DNA of 64,000 bases from Candidatus Peregrinibacteria bacterium RIFOXYA2_FULL_41_18 (GTDB lineage: Bacteria > Patescibacteriota > Gracilibacteria > UBA1369 > UBA12470). The first letter of the stretch is position 1; each line of letters opens with the position of its first letter. Shown piece after piece: positions 62,481 to 64,000 of this stretch. The notes beneath the pieces are model-generated. The model searched no databases and had not been told where the DNA came from. It saw only the letters and a list, made by a program, of their open reading frames with translations. The DNA lies in the NCBI GenBank assembly GCA_001788795.1, contig MFXH01000018.1:1-64000 (forward strand). The letters are read 5' to 3'. The translations under genes were made by a program, and so were the position numbers.

Positions 62481-62855
62481 ATGAGAAAGGTAAACCTCAT
62501 TCTCGTTCCAATTATTATGCTTTTTGCGGGATGCGGAGCTTCATATACTCCTTCCGCTGACGCACAAGATTCTCCGGAGAATGTTGTGAAGTCTTTCTAT
62601 GAGGCATTCGCCGTTTCTCCTGATAGCGCGTTACAATTCGTATCTGCTGAAGCACAGGAAAATGAAAAATTTCAACGCAATTGGGAAGAAATCCAAACTT
62701 GGGAATTTACAAAAGTCGAGGTTGTTGAGTTTTCAGATCCTTATGTCACCATCGACATGGAAGTAATAATAGATGGTGAAGCCGATTCCGCTACTGACGA
62801 AGCAGAGGTCGAAGAAATCGATGGAAAATGGTGGATTGTCTCCATTCCAACCTAA
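62481..62855 (+). CDS. Lipoprotein with NTF2/DUF4878-like domain
   Basis: 124 residues from ATG 62481. Lipobox MLFAGC (Cys about 17). The body follows the DUF4878/NTF2-like pattern: SPENVVKSFYEAFAVSPDSA, then a strand pair (WEFTKVEVVEFSDPYVTIDM) and a final DGKWWIVSIP. Such lipoproteins are common and of unknown role. TTAATAAAAAACTC precedes the ATG. Convergent with purP, seven bases between stops. Confidence 0.85.
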   Translation: MRKVNLILVPIIMLFAGCGASYTPSADAQDSPENVVKSFYEAFAVSPDSALQFVSAEAQENEKFQRNWEEIQTWEFTKVEVVEFSDPYVTIDMEVIIDGEADSATDEAEVEEIDGKWWIVSIPT

Positions 62856-62862
62856 GTTATTC

Positions 62863-64000
62863 TTAGCTCAGAATTTTCTCCAGCTTCTCCTCTTTCACCG
62901 CCTCTTTCACTTCCATCGCTATCCTCTCCCCGTAGCTGATCGATTCGCCGTAGAGGTAGCTTGAGTAAGGCGTGAATGGCGTTCCCGGAGATCCTGGGAT
63001 TCTCATGCTGACATCGAATATAACGATTTCTTCCTTCCCGTGTTCGGCTGCAATTGCTCCTTGAAGCGCGAATGCACCGATGATTCCGGGAGCGTGTTCT
63101 TTTTGAGTTGCCGCAACGAATTTTTCGCCAGCTTCGAAAGCTTTTTCTACAATCGATTCCTTAACAGTACATGTAATGTGACCCGTTTCGATCATGCTCG
63201 GCTTGTAACCGCCATCGAGTAATTCCGTTTGTACTTTTGCGTCGAGACGCAAGAATCCATCAAGGCTTGTTTGCCTGCGCGTGTCTGTGCCCATAAGCTC
63301 AAGCTCTCCTGTTAATGAAGAATAAAAATAGTTGAAATTAACCTGCGCACCGATTATGAACTCTTCGATTGTCGCATTATTAACATTTTCGCGAGTTGTA
63401 ATCCCCGCTTTAATCATTTGCCCGGATTTCTCAGCGTATTCATTCGTATTCGTTATTACGAAAAACGCTCGCTCGTAAGACCTTGTCGCTTCGTTCGCCT
63501 TAACGAGAAGCGGTTTCCCTTTTGCGTTTTTGAAAAACTCATTCAATCTCTTATGGTTCTCATCATCTGATAGGTTTTCGCCACCTTTGCGAATTATTTT
63601 TGGAGTTTTTATGCCGGCTTGTTCAAGCAAGTAATACTGATTCTTAGGCTGATCGCGCTCTTCAAGTCTGACCATATCGCGAGAGCCCAAGATCGGTACT
63701 CTGAATTTATTTTCGATTTGAGAATAATCCTTGAAATAAACCCAGAAGTATCTGTTGTGAACAAAAAGAGTATTGAGCGCGCAGAGTTTTTCCTGCACAT
63801 CTTCATTCACTATATCCGAGAATTTATCGACCAAAATCACTTCATCTATACATCCTTTGCCGTCTCGAGTTTTGTAGTATTTTGCGTAAGTTTTTTCGCG
63901 TCCTTTCTGGCAAACAACTACAGTCTTGAAGCCGTGCTTTTTCGCACCTCTGCATACATCGAGAGCGCTGTGGCCTCCGAGTGCGCCGATAGTTATGTTT
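62863..64000 (-). CDS. purP: PurP-like formate-dependent FAICAR synthetase, 5' end outside the window
   Basis: 379 codons are visible and the frame stays open to the right edge, so an internal GTG at 63840 is not the start. Near the edge the frame reads GALGGHSALDVCRGAKKHGF, the PurP N-terminal motif. Further on are TVVVCQKGREKTYAKYY, RVPILGSRDMVRLEERDQP, an ATP-grasp region (KGKPLLVKANEA) and VSMRIPGSPGTPFTPYSSYL. PurP is an ATP-grasp ligase that formylates AICAR with formate, best known in archaea, replacing the transformylase half of PurH. Its presence with PurN implies a purine route partly of archaeal type. Confidence 0.93.
   Translation of the reverse strand, partial: NITIGALGGHSALDVCRGAKKHGFKTVVVCQKGREKTYAKYYKTRDGKGCIDEVILVDKFSDIVNEDVQEKLCALNTLFVHNRYFWVYFKDYSQIENKFRVPILGSRDMVRLEERDQPKNQYYLLEQAGIKTPKIIRKGGENLSDDENHKRLNEFFKNAKGKPLLVKANEATRSYERAFFVITNTNEYAEKSGQMIKAGITTRENVNNATIEEFIIGAQVNFNYFYSSLTGELELMGTDTRRQTSLDGFLRLDAKVQTELLDGGYKPSMIETGHITCTVKESIVEKAFEAGEKFVAATQKEHAPGIIGAFALQGAIAAEHGKEEIVIFDVSMRIPGSPGTPFTPYSSYLYGESISYGERIAMEVKEAVKEEKLEKILS

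Noticed and set aside
63840-64000. GTG at 63840 as the purP start
   Set aside because: The frame continues upstream with the conserved PurP N-terminal motif up to the window edge.

Overview
The window looks like chromosome from a Patescibacteria (CPR) lineage, most probably Peregrinibacteria or a close relative. The lineage is an inference; no 16S rRNA is present. Supporting it are a threonyl-tRNA synthetase without the TGS domain, very large proteins of unknown function, PurP next to PurN-type purine synthesis, and densely packed genes with many 1-8 base overlaps. TGA ends several genes (for example those ending at 9957 and 13764), so the recoded UGA-Gly of Absconditabacteria/Gracilibacteria is excluded. 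Almost no gene has a Shine-Dalgarno sequence; many carry an A-rich TTAAC-AAAA motif before the ATG instead.

Layout. 1-13486 (+): a surface operon with a >3100-residue S-layer-type protein, cut by the left edge, and four smaller exported proteins. 13529-13934 (-): two tiny genes, a zinc ribbon and a helix-turn-helix protein. 14240-20795: uvrA, a four-helix-bundle (S23) gene inside inverted repeats, dcd, a peroxiredoxin with a PerR/Fur-type operator, a PrsW-like protease and recF. 20848-23159: a small gene and thrS, divergently transcribed, with thrS behind a complete T-box riboswitch. 23171-32205 (-): a five-gene operon of unknown function built around a VirB6/TrbL-like polytopic protein and a 1235-residue soluble protein. 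32377-37411 (-): mutS, a HAD phosphatase, rpsF, ssb, rpsR. 37461-42631: a NIF3-like protein, an exported deacetylase-like protein, tRNA-Thr(CGT), the lexA operon, a HigBA-like toxin-antitoxin pair, tRNA-Arg(CCT) and a metallo-beta-lactamase-fold protein. 42751-47200: enolase, then a cysteine block: L-cysteine desulfidase, an 86-residue protein, a 21-residue Cys-rich leader peptide with attenuator, a SerK-like serine kinase and cysteine synthase. 47335-49053: two small unknown genes, a repeat-rich gap and RNase P RNA. 49054-52591: purN, ferredoxin and a 2-oxoacid:ferredoxin oxidoreductase (korAB). 52595-64000: lipoproteins, a glycosyltransferase with a sugar-nucleotidyltransferase, a 1385-residue cell-wall protein combining M15 peptidase, transglycosylase and L,D-transpeptidase modules, and purP, cut by the right edge.

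The best candidate for an undescribed system is the cysteine attenuator at 45365-45485. A short ORF with the run Cys-Cys-Cys-Pro-Cys-Asn-His-Cys lies just upstream of an intrinsic terminator and the serK-cysK pair, and its 3' codons can form an antiterminator with the terminator's 5' arm. This is trp-style attenuation responding to cysteine. The VirB6-like operon and the surface operon are the main uncharacterised protein systems. Dispersed hairpin repeats and degenerate short tandem repeats fill many intergenic spaces and in places have been absorbed into coding ends.
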